Assembly: GCA_018401965.1 (NCBI GenBank)
Contig: JAGYJU010000002.1
Span: 62,001-126,000 of the forward strand
DNA from: Roseicyclus sp.
GTDB taxonomy: Bacteria; Pseudomonadota; Alphaproteobacteria; Rhodobacterales; Rhodobacteraceae
Direction of reading: 5' to 3'
DNA: 64,000 nucleotides
Shown here one piece after another: positions 29,672 to 40,426 of this stretch. The position numbers and the translations under genes were made by a program. The first letter of the stretch is position 1, and every line of letters starts with the position of its first letter. The notes under the pieces were generated by a model. It was given only the letters and a program-made list of their open reading frames with translations, did no database searches and was not told the DNA's origin.

Positions 29672-30723
29672 AGGCCCCACCGCCCCTTCGGCACGCGCCA
29701 CAAGATCACCGCCGACGCCAGCGTGGCCAGGCCCAGCAGTACGATCACCGACACCCCCGGCCCCATCAGCGCAGGCCCCTGCAGGAACAGCGCGCGCAGG
29801 GCGAGGATTTCCGCGCCCGCCACCGCCAGCGCCATGCCCCCCCCGCGCAGGCCACCGCCCGCCCGGTCCGCCAGCCACAGCCAGGCGCGCACCCGTGTCA
29901 CCCCCCACAACAGCACCATGGCCACGATCAGCATGGCCAGAACCGCCAAGGTGGCCCCCATGGGTCGGTCGTTCAGGTCAAAGATCTGGGCATAGATCAT
30001 GTTGGCGATCATCGTGCCGCCCGACCCGCCGACAAGGCGCGGCGTGACGTAATCGCCCACCGTCGGGATGAACACGATCAACACCGCCGCCAAGACCCCC
30101 GGCATCGCCAGCGGCAAGGTCACGCGCAGAAAGCTCATGGCCTTGCTTTCGCCCAGGTCACGCGCCGCTTCCAGCAGGGACCGGTCGATCTTTTCGAGGC
30201 TGACGAAAATCGGCAGGATCGCGAAGGGCGCAAAGGCATGGGCCAGCGTGATCACCACCGCGTTGGCATTGTAGAGGATCCAGCTTAGGGGCTCGTCGAT
30301 CACGCCAAGCCCGATGAGCGACCCGTTCACCGGCCCGTCATAGGCCAGGATCACCCGCCACAGGAAAACCCGGATCAGGTAGCTGGTCCAGAAGGGGATG
30401 GTGATCAGGAACAGCCACAGCGACTTGCGGTCGGGGCGCACGTGAAAGGAAATGAAATAGGCCACCGGAAAGGCCAGCGCGACGGTCACGGCCGTGACCA
30501 TCCCCGAGATCCGCAGCGATCGCAGCATCAATTCCCGGTACAGCGGATCGTTCAGCGCCTCTTGGTAATTCGCCAGCGTGGCGACCCGTTCGATCGTCAG
30601 GAAATTCTGCGTCCAGAAACTGAGCAGGACAATCATCGCCAAGGGCGCTGCAAGCAACAGCAGCGCATAGACAAGGGTCGGGCTGATCAGGGTAAGCCCC
30701 CTGCCCGCCTCGCTGCGCATCAT
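29668..30723 (-). CDS. potB: Polyamine-type ABC transporter permease (PotB-like)
   Basis: About 351 aa from ATG 30723 (MMRSEAGRGLTLISP); upstream ATGs at 30768 and 30810 are in frame but none has a clear ribosome site. Six permease helices, with the EAA motif LEAARDLGESKAMSFLRVTLP. The C-terminus carries an extra hydrophobic stretch (ALMGPGVSVIVLLGLATLAS) beyond the usual end of PotB, which is odd. First gene of the potBCA set. Confidence 0.85.
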   Translation of the reverse strand: MMRSEAGRGLTLISPTLVYALLLLAAPLAMIVLLSFWTQNFLTIERVATLANYQEALNDPLYRELMLRSLRISGMVTAVTVALAFPVAYFISFHVRPDRKSLWLFLITIPFWTSYLIRVFLWRVILAYDGPVNGSLIGLGVIDEPLSWILYNANAVVITLAHAFAPFAILPIFVSLEKIDRSLLEAARDLGESKAMSFLRVTLPLAMPGVLAAVLIVFIPTVGDYVTPRLVGGSGGTMIANMIYAQIFDLNDRPMGATLAVLAMLIVAMVLLWGVTRVRAWLWLADRAGGGLRGGGMALAVAGAEILALRALFLQGPALMGPGVSVIVLLGLATLASAVILWRVPKGRWGL

Positions 30724-30841
30724 CTTGCCGAAACTACCGTTCACCCAAGCCACGCCCCCATCCCCGACCATGGCGCACAACTCGCGGATTTCGCGCCGCC
30801 CCGCAAGCATTTTGCATCATCCGGGGCCGCTGGCGACGCGG

Positions 30842-30862
30842 TTTGCCCAAACGCTGGGCAAA
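30842..30862. promoter_or_regulatory. Inverted repeat upstream of potB
   Basis: TTTGCCCA-N5-TGGGCAAA, perfect 8-bp arms, about 120 bp before the potB start. It could be a regulator operator or a 5'-leader hairpin. No T run follows, so a terminator is unlikely. Confidence 0.4.
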
Positions 30863-30970
30863 ATGCCCGTAGTGTCCTGATAAAATTGTTTTTTCCGAAC
30901 GTTTGCCCCCCAATGGACCCTGGCGGGGCACACCCCGGCGGGGGCATGGGATGCACCGCCGGGGCAAGGG

Positions 30971-31582
30971 TCAATTGCCCGCGCCTTGATCGACTTCCGC
31001 AGCGGGCGGCGCGACGGGATCATCGTCGCGCACCCGCAGGGCAACCATGCGGTCAGGTTCCCCGATCACCGATCCGTTCTGCCCGCGGCCGCGCTTGATC
31101 GCATCCACGATGTCCATCCCGTCGACCACCTGGCCCACGATGGTATAGCCGCCATCCAGATGCGGGGCGGGCGCGAACATGATGAAGAACTGCGAATTGG
31201 CGGAATTCGGGTTTTGCGCCCGCGCCATGCCAAGAACGCCCCGGTCAAAGGACAGATCGGAAAATTCCGCAGGCAGGTCATCATAGCTTGACGCGCCGCG
31301 CCCGGCATAGCGCATGTCCTGGCCCACGCGACCGTATTCGACATCGCCGGTCTGGGCCATGAACCCGTCGATCACGCGGTGAAACACCACGTCATCATAG
31401 GCACCTTCGCGCGCCAGGGTGACGATCCGGTCCACATGCAGGGGCGCCACATCTTGGAAGAGGTCGATCACGACCGTCCCCTCCGCCTCGCCCGCGATGT
31501 CGATTTCCAGCCCCGTGGCCAGCGCGCCACCGGGCAGCGCCGCGACAAGCGCCGCGCAAAGCCAGCCCTTACGCATCGGCAT
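30971..31582 (-). CDS. Peptidylprolyl isomerase, exported cyclophilin type
   Basis: 203 aa cyclophilin with a signal peptide (MPMRKGWLCAALVAALPGGALA), so probably periplasmic. It catalyses proline cis-trans isomerisation. Conserved VVFHRVIDGFMAQTGDVEYG, MARAQNPNSANSQFFIMFAP and GYTIVGQVVDGMDIVDAI. It overlaps the cytoplasmic paralogue by 14 bp, a usual tandem arrangement next to coaD. A short acidic tail follows the domain. Confidence 0.93.
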   Translation of the reverse strand: MPMRKGWLCAALVAALPGGALATGLEIDIAGEAEGTVVIDLFQDVAPLHVDRIVTLAREGAYDDVVFHRVIDGFMAQTGDVEYGRVGQDMRYAGRGASSYDDLPAEFSDLSFDRGVLGMARAQNPNSANSQFFIMFAPAPHLDGGYTIVGQVVDGMDIVDAIKRGRGQNGSVIGEPDRMVALRVRDDDPVAPPAAEVDQGAGN

Positions 31583-32075
31583 CGGCCGCCACCTTGACGG
31601 AAATCATCTTGTCCGGCGTCGCGGGCGGTTCGCCGCGCGTGATCGCATCGACATGCTCCATCCCCGAGATCACCCGGCCATAGACGGTGTACTGACCGTT
31701 CAGGAAATGATTGTCGGAAAAGTTGATGAAAAACTGGCTGTTGGCCGAATTCGGGTTCGACGACCGCGCCGCGCCCAAGGTGCCGCGATCATGGGGCAGC
31801 TTGGAAAATTCCGCCGGAAGGTCGGGCTTGTCCGATCCGCCGGTTCCCGCGCGGCGGATGTTGCCGCCATCACGCCCATGTTCGACATCGCCGGTCTGGG
31901 CCATGAATCCGTCGATCACGCGGTGAAAGATCACCCCGTCATAGGCACCTGCGCGGGCGAGTTCCTTCATCCGCTCGCTGTGCTTGGGGGCCACGCCCGG
32001 CATCAGTTCGATGACGACGGTGCCGCCCTTGAGTTCCATCAGGATCGTGTTCTCGGGGTCCTTGATCTCGGCCAT
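31569..32075 (-). CDS. Peptidylprolyl isomerase, cytoplasmic cyclophilin type
   Basis: 168 aa with no signal peptide. Core motifs GVIFHRVIDGFMAQTGDVEHG, AARSSNPNSANSQFFINFS and QYTVYGRVISGMEHVDAI. It is co-transcribed with coaD upstream (21 bp gap) and the exported cyclophilin downstream (14-bp overlap). Confidence 0.95.
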   Translation of the reverse strand: MAEIKDPENTILMELKGGTVVIELMPGVAPKHSERMKELARAGAYDGVIFHRVIDGFMAQTGDVEHGRDGGNIRRAGTGGSDKPDLPAEFSKLPHDRGTLGAARSSNPNSANSQFFINFSDNHFLNGQYTVYGRVISGMEHVDAITRGEPPATPDKMISVKVAADADA

Positions 32076-32096
32076 GCGCCAAGTCTCCTCTTTGGG

Positions 32097-32594
32097 TCAG
32101 TTCTTGGGATATTTGATCGACAGCGCAGCCTTGACATCAGGGGTGACAAAGGCGGTCACATCGCCCCCAAGCCGCGCGATTTCCTTGACCAGTTTCGACG
32201 CGATGGCCTGGCGGTCGGCCTCGGCCATCAGGAAGACAGTGTCGATATCGGCATCCAGTTTCCGGTTCATGCCGACCATCTGGTATTCATATTCGAAATC
32301 CGCAACCGCGCGCAGGCCGCGGATGATGATCGATGCGCCGACATCGCGGGCGCAATCGATCAGCAGGTTCTCGAACGGATGGGCGACGATGATCGTGCCG
32401 GTCTTTTCCGACAGCTTGGCACATTCCGCCTCGACCATGGCAACCCGTTCCTCGAGCGAGAACAACGGCCCCTTGTCGCGGTTGATCGCCACGCCGATCA
32501 CCAGCTTGTCGACCAGGGTACAGGCCCGCTTGATGATGTCGATATGTCCCAAGGTGATCGGGTCGAAAGTGCCCGGATATAGCCCTGTGCGCAT
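32097..32594 (-). CDS. coaD: Phosphopantetheine adenylyltransferase
   Basis: 165 aa. It joins 4'-phosphopantetheine and ATP to dephospho-CoA, the penultimate step of CoA synthesis. Nucleotidyl-transferase motif YPGTFDPITLGHIDIIKRA with the T-x-G-H signature, and the C-terminal IRGLRAVADFEYEYQM. I chose ATG 32594 (MRTGLYPG), which places the beta strand at the very N-terminus as in the family. Confidence 0.96.
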   Translation of the reverse strand: MRTGLYPGTFDPITLGHIDIIKRACTLVDKLVIGVAINRDKGPLFSLEERVAMVEAECAKLSEKTGTIIVAHPFENLLIDCARDVGASIIIRGLRAVADFEYEYQMVGMNRKLDADIDTVFLMAEADRQAIASKLVKEIARLGGDVTAFVTPDVKAALSIKYPKN

Positions 32595-32697
32595 CGCCTG
32601 CCCCTGCCGAAACCTCGGTGTAATTCGGGCGCGACCCAATCACCGGGACGCGGCCAATGCAACCCCCCGACGTGGACAAGACCGCCCGGATGCGTGA

Positions 32698-33132
32698 TCA
32701 AAAGCCCTTTATCATCCCCTCCAGCGCTTCTTTTTCCATCGCAAGTTCCGACAGCTGCGCCTTGACGACATCGCCGATGGAAATCAGCCCGATCATCTCG
32801 TCGCCATCCAGCACCGGCAGGTGGCGAAACCGCCCCTTGGTCATCATCGCCAGCACCGTGTCCGATCCGTCCGACCGGCCACAGGTCACGATGGCCGTGG
32901 TCATCACCGCGTCGACCGTCGTGGCCATGCAGGCCGCGCCCTGCGCGGCCAATTCGCGCACGATATCGCGTTCCGACAAGATCCCGGCCACCCGCTTGCC
33001 ATCGGGCGAGACCACCACCGCCCCGATCCGGCGTTGTGCCAAAAGCCGCGCGGCATCGGCCAGGGACGTGCCCGGCGCAATGGTGACCACGCCGTCATCG
33101 GCCTTGGATTTCAGGATTTGTTGCACCAGCAT
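32698..33132 (-). CDS. Tandem CBS-domain protein
   Basis: 144 aa from ATG 33132 (MLVQQILKSKADDGV). Two CBS motifs (about 8-65 and 73-130; ARLLAQRRIGAVVVS, KGRFRHLPVLDGDEMIGLIS) form one Bateman module, which usually binds adenosyl ligands to sense energy state. No effector domain is attached. Partner unknown. Confidence 0.9.
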   Translation of the reverse strand: MLVQQILKSKADDGVVTIAPGTSLADAARLLAQRRIGAVVVSPDGKRVAGILSERDIVRELAAQGAACMATTVDAVMTTAIVTCGRSDGSDTVLAMMTKGRFRHLPVLDGDEMIGLISIGDVVKAQLSELAMEKEALEGMIKGF

Positions 33133-33200
33133 GATGGCCTCCCTTTTGCTGCCTTCCCTGCGTCTTGCCCGCCAAGCGTCCACCCGCATGGGTTGGTGTG

Positions 33201-34112
33201 TCAAGGAAAACGGCGGGCGTCAGGCGACCAGCGCCTCCAACCGCGCGATCTCGGCCCGATGCCGTCGCGCAACAGCGTGGTCAGCCGATCCAGCCGCGCA
33301 TCCACCGGGCCCGCGTGCGTCACCAGCCAGAAGGTCCGCGTCAGCCGCACCCGGTCGGGCAGGACGCGCACCAGTTCCGGCGCGGCGGGCAGCGCGAAAT
33401 CATGCACGATGGCCAGCCCCGCGCCGCTGCGCGCGAAATTGAGCTGCACCGAAACCGCATTCGACGCGAGCGGCACGCGGGTCACGCCGAAGCGGGCGAG
33501 GTAATCAAGTTCCGCATCGAAGATCATGTCGGGGATATAGCCGATCATCCGCGCGCCCTTGATCGCGTCCAGATCGCCCGGCGCGCCATGCCTGGCCAAC
33601 CAGCCCCGCGACGCGGCCAGCGACAGCCGGTAATCCGAAAGCTTTTCGGCCCTGAGACGCTGGGTTTCCGGGGCCGACACGGTGATCGCCAGGTCCGCCT
33701 CGCGCCGCGACAGGTTCACCACGCGCGGCAGGGCGAGGATCTGGATATCCAGGTCGGGATGGGCGGCGCCGATGGCCGCGCAGACCTGCGGCAAGAGGAA
33801 ATTGGCGCAGCCATCCGGCGCACCGATCCGGATCGTGCCCGACAGGTGCGCGCCCTCTGCGCCCGTCATGTCGATGCTGCCCGCAAGGGCCGCCTCTGCC
33901 GCCTCGGCACGGGGCAAAAGCCGTTGGCCCGCTTCGGTCAGGGCATAGCCTTGCGGCGATTTCGCGAACAAGACCGTGCCAAGGCCGCGTTCCAGCCGCG
34001 CGATGCGCCGCCCCGCCGTCGCGGGATCAAGCCGCAACCCGCGCGCCGCACCCGAAAGCCCCTCGGCCCGCGCAACGGCCAGAAACACCCGCAAATCATC
34101 CCAATTCATCAT
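33201..34112 (-). CDS. LysR-family regulator, probable regulator of the valine operon
   Basis: N-terminal winged helix MNWDDLRVFLAVARAEGLSG (start ATG 34112 or 34109), then a LysR substrate-binding domain (HLSGTIRIGAPDGCANFLLP, MIGYIPDMIFDAELDYLARF). It is divergent from mmsA, so it probably controls valine/methylmalonate-semialdehyde metabolism. As written the end is GIGPRSRGWRRW..., stop 33201. Adding one base near 33258 gives a more typical end (IRAEIARLEALVA, stop 33220), so the last 19 residues are suspect. Confidence 0.85.
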   Translation of the reverse strand: MMNWDDLRVFLAVARAEGLSGAARGLRLDPATAGRRIARLERGLGTVLFAKSPQGYALTEAGQRLLPRAEAAEAALAGSIDMTGAEGAHLSGTIRIGAPDGCANFLLPQVCAAIGAAHPDLDIQILALPRVVNLSRREADLAITVSAPETQRLRAEKLSDYRLSLAASRGWLARHGAPGDLDAIKGARMIGYIPDMIFDAELDYLARFGVTRVPLASNAVSVQLNFARSGAGLAIVHDFALPAAPELVRVLPDRVRLTRTFWLVTHAGPVDARLDRLTTLLRDGIGPRSRGWRRWSPDARRFP

Positions 34113-34217
34113 CAACCTTTGCGAAACTGCAAAACGACTTTGGCAACCTGCCGCTTTTCTTGGCGTTCTTGCAAGGATAGACTGCGCAGAACCAACCAGA
34201 CACCCAAGGGGATGACG

Positions 34218-35704
<1,487 letters not shown>

Positions 35705-35721
<17 letters not shown>

Positions 35722-36130
35722 CGCCGATCTCGGGGGGCGGCGTATCGCCCCCGATCTGGGCAGGGATCACCGGCGCGGCCGTTACGGGCTGCGCCGGTGG
35801 CGTCTGCGGCAGGGCGAAGGCGCGCAGGGCCGCGGCCTCGAGCCCGCGATGCTGACGCGCCTTGTTGCATTCGAAACTGCCGGCGCGAAAGGCGCGGCAG
35901 GCCTCTGGCCGCTGATCGTAGATGGCGCAGACCAGCCGTTGATCCGCCGTGGCGGTCAGTTGCGCGCAATGCCCGCAAGACATCGTCATGTAGCGGCCCC
36001 CGTCGATCCGGGTGGTGACAGTTTCAGGAATGTCGCGGCCCTGATCTTGTGGCAGGATCGCGATATAGCGGTCATGACCGCCAAAGCAGCAAGCCCCGCA
36101 GGACGTGCAATCAATTGTGGGGGAGGACAC
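35705..36130 (-). CDS. YkgJ-family cysteine-cluster protein
   Basis: 141 aa from GTG 36130; no in-frame ATG lies near. Cys motif IDCTSCGACCFGGHDRYIAI with later MSCGHC, RLVCAIYDQRPEACRAF and SFECNKARQ matches the YkgJ/UPF0153 zinc- or iron-cluster proteins of unknown role. The C-terminus is Pro-rich. It is transcribed against the valine cluster, between mmsA and the acyl-CoA dehydrogenase, overlapping the mmsA end by 17 bp. Confidence 0.8.
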
Positions 36131-36331
36131 CGAAGCACCCGAAATGTCGCGCCGGCTGGATCGGCCCCGTGCCGCCCGCGTTGCGCCGACATGATCGCTA
36201 TTACGCCGCCGCGCGCGCCGCAAGCGGTTGTTTTTCTGGCGCTGCGCCGGGCAAGCCCTTGCAAAATTGCTGCAACAGTCGGAACTTAAACACACGGTCA
36301 ATTCATCGGCAGATCGGGGAGGATCGGGGGC

Positions 36332-37477
36332 ATGGATTTCGCACTCAGCGAAGAAGCACAGGCGATTTTCGACATGGCGCGGGACTTTGGCCAAGCCGAA
36401 ATCGCCCCCCATGCACAGGCGTGGGAACGGGCGGGGACCATCCCGAAAGCGCTCTGGCCGAAACTGGCGGAGCTGGGTTTTGGCGGGCTCTACGTTAGCG
36501 AGGACAAGGGCGGATCGGGCCTGTCGCGGCTGGAGGCCACGCTGGTCTTCGAGGCCTTGTCGATGGCCTGCCCGTCGGTCGCGGCCTTCTTGTCGATCCA
36601 CAACATGTGCGCCAAGATGATCGATCTCTACGGGTCCGACGATCTGCAAGAGCGGTTCCTGCCCCGCGCGCTCGCGATGGACTGTGTCCTGTCCTATTGC
36701 CTGACCGAACCTGGGTCCGGATCGGATGCGGCCGCGCTGCGCACGCGGGCGGAGCGCACCAACACCGGCTTTGCCCTGACCGGAACCAAGGCCTTCATTT
36801 CCGGCGGTGGCTATTCGGATGCCTATATCGTGATGTGCCGCACCGGGGGTGATGGGCCGCGCGGCATTTCCGCCGTGATCGTCGAGGATGGCACGCCCGG
36901 CCTGTCCTTTGGCGGGCTGGAAGACAAGATGGGCTGGCGGTCGCAACCGACCCGCCAGGTGCAATTGGACGCCTGCGCCATTCCGGCCGCCAATCTCTTG
37001 GGCGAAGAGGGCCAGGGCTTTCGCTATGCCATGGCGGGGCTGGATGGCGGGCGGCTCAACATCGCCGCCTGTTCGCTGGGCGCGGCACAGGCTGGGCTGA
37101 ACGCGACGCTGGGCTACATGGCCGAACGGCGCGCCTTTGGCCAGCCGATCGACCAGTTCCAGGCGCTGCAGTTCCGCCTGGCCGACATGGAGATCGAGAT
37201 GGAAGCGGCGCGCGTGTTCCTGCGACAGGCCGCCTGGAAGCTCGACACCGGCGCGCCCGATGCCACGAAGGCCTGCGCCATGGCCAAGAAATTCGTGACC
37301 GAGACCGGCAGCCGCGTGGTCGATCAATGCCTGCAACTGCATGGCGGCTATGGCTACCTGGCCGATTACGGGATCGAAAAGCTTGTGCGCGATCTGCGGG
37401 TGCATCAAATCCTTGAAGGCACGAATGAAATCATGCGCCTGATCGTGGCGCGCCATATGCTGGCCTCGCGCGTTTGA
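36332..37477 (+). CDS. Acyl-CoA dehydrogenase, probable isobutyryl-CoA dehydrogenase
   Basis: 381 aa flavoprotein. Substrate- and FAD-binding motifs CLTEPGSGSDAAALRTRA and QLHGGYGYLADYGIEKLVRD; the catalytic Glu is in HQILEGTNEIMRLIVAR. In the valine pathway it would oxidise isobutyryl-CoA to methacrylyl-CoA; neighbours mmsA, 3-hydroxyisobutyryl-CoA hydrolase and mmsB support that choice over other acyl-CoAs. GGGGAGG precedes the ATG. The stop lies inside the first unit of a 27-bp tandem repeat. Confidence 0.9.
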   Translation: MDFALSEEAQAIFDMARDFGQAEIAPHAQAWERAGTIPKALWPKLAELGFGGLYVSEDKGGSGLSRLEATLVFEALSMACPSVAAFLSIHNMCAKMIDLYGSDDLQERFLPRALAMDCVLSYCLTEPGSGSDAAALRTRAERTNTGFALTGTKAFISGGGYSDAYIVMCRTGGDGPRGISAVIVEDGTPGLSFGGLEDKMGWRSQPTRQVQLDACAIPAANLLGEEGQGFRYAMAGLDGGRLNIAACSLGAAQAGLNATLGYMAERRAFGQPIDQFQALQFRLADMEIEMEAARVFLRQAAWKLDTGAPDATKACAMAKKFVTETGSRVVDQCLQLHGGYGYLADYGIEKLVRDLRVHQILEGTNEIMRLIVARHMLASRV

Positions 37478-37572
37478 CGCGCGGCATCAAAACAGTGCGT
37501 TTGACGCGCGGAATTAAGGAGTGCGTTTGACGCGCGGCACCATGGGACTGCGCGGGTGACGCGCGGGGCTGT
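37470..37572 (+). repeat. 27-bp imperfect tandem repeat, four units
   Basis: Units begin at 37470, 37497, 37523 and 37550 and share GCGTTTGACGCGCGG (the fourth is degenerate: GCGCGGGTGACGCGCGG). The first unit contains the last codons and stop of the acyl-CoA dehydrogenase. The array fills most of the gap to the next gene. Confidence 0.85.
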
Positions 37573-37608
37573 GCGTATTTATGGGAAGATGAAGGGAACG
37601 TAACGGAC

Positions 37609-38643
37609 ATGCCGGAGCATATCGATATCCGCATCGAGGGGCGTGCGGGGCGCATCACCTTGACCCGGCCCGAGGCGCTGAACGCGCTCAGCCACGAGAT
37701 GTGCCAGGCCATCGACGCGGCGCTGATCGACTGGGCCGGCAATGATGCGGTGGCCCTGGTGGTGATCGACGCCATCGGCGATCGTGCCTTTTGCGCGGGC
37801 GGCGATATCGCCGCGATGCATGCCTTGGGCATGGCGGGGGATTTCGACTATGGCCGCCGCTACTGGTCCGATGAATACCGGATGAACGCGCGGCTGTTCC
37901 ATTTCCCCAAACCCGTGGTCAGCCTGATGCAGGGCTTTACCATGGGCGGCGGTGTCGGCCTTGGCTGTCACGCCTCGCACCGGGTCGTGTGCGAGGGCAG
38001 CCAGATCGCCCTGCCCGAATGCGCCATCGGCCTGGTGCCCGATGTGGGCAGCACGCTGTTGCTGGCGCGCGCGCCGGGGCGTTTGGGCGAATACCTCGGC
38101 ACCACGGGGGCGCGGCTGGGGCCGGGCGATGCAATCCACGCGGAATTCGCCGATTACCTTGTGCCGCGCGACCGCTGGCCCGATCTGATCGCCACGCTGT
38201 GCGACACGGGCGATTGGGGCGCGGTCGACCGCGCCGCACAGCCCGCCCCCGACAGCACGCTGGCCACGGAGCAGGCCGAGATCGACCGGCTGTTTGCCGG
38301 TGAAACGATCCGCGACATCGTGAACCTGCTGCGGGTCAGCGACAGCGCGGTGGCCGCGCGCGCGATGGCGGCCCTGTCGAAGAACAGCCCCCTGTCGGTC
38401 GCCTGCACCGTCGAGCTGGTGCACCGCACCCGGCTGCGCGACACGATCGAGGTCGCGCTGGAACAGGAATACCGCTTTACCTACCGCGCGATGGAACGGG
38501 GCGATTTCCTCGAAGGGATCCGCGCGGCCATCATCGACAAGGACAAAACGCCCAAGTGGCGCCATGCAAGCCTGGAGGCCGTGACCGCGACCGACGTGGC
38601 GGGCATGTTGCTGCCCCTGGGCACGGATACGTTGAACCTGTGA
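37609..38643 (+). CDS. 3-hydroxyisobutyryl-CoA hydrolase (enoyl-CoA hydratase family)
   Basis: 344 aa crotonase-fold enzyme. Oxyanion-hole motifs DRAFCAGGDIAAMH and GFTMGGGVGLGCHASHR, then LPECAIGLVPDVGSTLLLAR. The long C-terminal part with GDFLEGIRAAIIDKDKTPKW is typical of 3-hydroxyisobutyryl-CoA hydrolase rather than plain enoyl-CoA hydratase. In valine breakdown it frees 3-hydroxyisobutyrate for MmsB, the next gene (17 bp away). Confidence 0.9.
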   Translation: MPEHIDIRIEGRAGRITLTRPEALNALSHEMCQAIDAALIDWAGNDAVALVVIDAIGDRAFCAGGDIAAMHALGMAGDFDYGRRYWSDEYRMNARLFHFPKPVVSLMQGFTMGGGVGLGCHASHRVVCEGSQIALPECAIGLVPDVGSTLLLARAPGRLGEYLGTTGARLGPGDAIHAEFADYLVPRDRWPDLIATLCDTGDWGAVDRAAQPAPDSTLATEQAEIDRLFAGETIRDIVNLLRVSDSAVAARAMAALSKNSPLSVACTVELVHRTRLRDTIEVALEQEYRFTYRAMERGDFLEGIRAAIIDKDKTPKWRHASLEAVTATDVAGMLLPLGTDTLNL

Positions 38644-38660
38644 ACAAGAGGGCATGCGCC

Positions 38661-39547
38661 ATGAAGATCGGATTTATCGGGCTGGGCAACATGGGCGCGC
38701 CGATGGCGGCCAACCTGGTCGCGGCAGGCCATGACGTGACGGGGTTCGACCTGACCGCGCCCGCGCCGCAGGGTGTCCGCATGGCCGCCAGCGCCGCCGG
38801 GGCCGCGACGGGCGCAGAGGTGGTGATCACCATGCTGCCCAACGGCGCGATCCTGCGCGCCGGTCGCCGCCGAGGTGATCCCGGCCATGGCCCCCGGCGC
38901 GGTGCTGCTGGATTGTTCCACCGTCGATGTGGCCAGCGCGCGGCGGTCGCGGCCAGGCAGATGGCCGCCGCAGGTGGCTCGGCGCTCTGGATGCGCCGGT
39001 GTCGGGCGGCGTCGGCGGGGCGGCGGCGGGCACGCTGACCTTCATGGTCGGCGGCGGCGAGGCAGGCTTTGCCATTGCCAGGCCGCTGTTCGAGGTGATG
39101 GGGCAAAAGGCGGTGCATTGCGGCCCGGCGGGCAACGGGCAGGCGGCCAAGATCTGCAACAACATGATCCTTGGCGTCACCATGATCGCCACCTGCGAGG
39201 CCTTTGCCCTGGCCGACAAGCTGGGGCTGGACCGGCAGGCGATGTTCGACGTGGTGTCCACCTCCTCGGGGCAAAGCTGGTCGATGACCAGCTATTGCCC
39301 GGCCCCCGGCATCGGCCCCAAAAGCCCGGCCGACAGCGGCTATGCCCCCGGTTTCGCCGCCGAGCTGATGCTCAAGGATCTGCGGCTGAGCCAGGCGGCG
39401 GCGATGGACGCGGATGCCGACACGCCGATGGGCGAATTGGCGGCGGCGCTCTATGCCCGGTTTGTCGAGGATGAAGGTGGCAAGGGCCGCGATTTTTCCG
39501 CCATGCTGCCGCGATTTGAGACCCGCAGCCGCACCAGCACGCCCTGA
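38661..39547 (+). pseudogene. mmsB: 3-hydroxyisobutyrate dehydrogenase with three frameshifts
   Basis: NAD-dependent dehydrogenase that makes methylmalonate semialdehyde. Start MKIGFIGLGNMGAPMAANL (Rossmann GxGxxG). The frame breaks near 38860 (extra base), near 38942 (missing G) and near 38985 (two extra or one missing base). The pieces AMAPGAVLLDCSTVDVASAR, QMAAAGGSA and LDAPVSGGVGGAAAGTLTF then line up as one protein, with catalytic Lys in GNGQAAKICNNM. The C-terminal half from about 38990 is clean. Three indels within 130 bp is the densest damage in the window. Confidence 0.88.
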
Positions 39548-39706
39548 TCGCGGGGAATTTTTGCTTGGGTGAAGGGGCATTTTGTGGCATGATGATGCGG
39601 ACACTCCAAGATATGTCCGCTTCAAGTGCCCGGCGTGGTGGCCTCCATATTCAGGTGCACCTCAGCCATCGTGCCGGGCAGCGGGTGCCGCGCGCCCCCC
39701 TTCTCC

Positions 39707-40426
39707 TCAGACCAGGTCGATAGAGACACGGCGGTTCTGGCGGCCTTTCTTCTCGATCTTGCCAATCGCGAGCTTGCCGATTTCGCCGGTGCTTTTCACA
39801 TGCGTCCCGCCACAGGGTTGCAGATCGATCTGCCCGGAGCCCTGCCCGATGCGGATAAGCCGGATCCGCCCTGCCCCGCGCGGCGGTTGCACCGACAATG
39901 TCTTGACCAGGCCGGGGTTGGCATCGAGGTCGGCCTCGGTGATCCAATCCTCGGTCACGGGCAGATCGCGGGTCACCAGCGCGTTCAACTGCCCTTCCAG
40001 GATCGCCTTGTCCTCGAGCCCATCGGGCATGTCGAAATCAAGCCGCCCCTTGTCGGCCCCCACCGCACCGCCCGTGACCGGCAGCGGGATCACCACCGAC
40101 AGCAGGTGCAGCGCGGTATGGATGCGCATATGGCCATGGCGACGGTCCCAATCCAGCCGTTGTTCGATCTCGGCGCCGACCGGCGGCAGGGTCAGGGGTT
40201 CGGCCGGGATGAGCACGATGGCGCCCGCCTCGCCCTTGACGGCGGTGGCGATGGGGATGCGCCGCCCCTCCCAATCCAGCGTGCCGCTGTCGCCCGGTTG
40301 CCCGCCGCCGCGCGGATAGAAGATCGTCCGGTCCAGCACGATCCCGCCTTCCCCTGTCTGGGCGATCACCCGCGCGGTTGCGGATTTGCGGTAGGGATCG
40401 GCGAGAAAAAGCGGCTCTGTCGTCAT
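39707..40426 (-). CDS. Alanyl-tRNA editing protein (AlaX type)
   Basis: 239 aa, free-standing relative of the AlaRS editing domain that deacylates mischarged Ser-tRNA-Ala. An N-terminal OB-like part ([20 protein letters not shown]) is followed by the zinc/active-site motifs [11 protein letters not shown] and [13 protein letters not shown]. It starts with an ATGA overlap on mscS, so it is the last gene of a cysK-mscS-alaX unit. Confidence 0.92.
   Translation of the reverse strand: MTTEPLFLADPYRKSATARVIAQTGEGGIVLDRTIFYPRGGGQPGDSGTLDWEGRRIPIATAVKGEAGAIVLIPAEPLTLPPVGAEIEQRLDWDRRHGHMRIHTALHLLSVVIPLPVTGGAVGADKGRLDFDMPDGLEDKAILEGQLNALVTRDLPVTEDWITEADLDANPGLVKTLSVQPPRGAGRIRLIRIGQGSGQIDLQPCGGTHVKSTGEIGKLAIGKIEKKGRQNRRVSIDLV

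Noticed and set aside
37470..37572. The tandem repeats as a small CRISPR array
   Set aside because: Spacers are only 11-12 bp, units are imperfect, and no cas genes are present.
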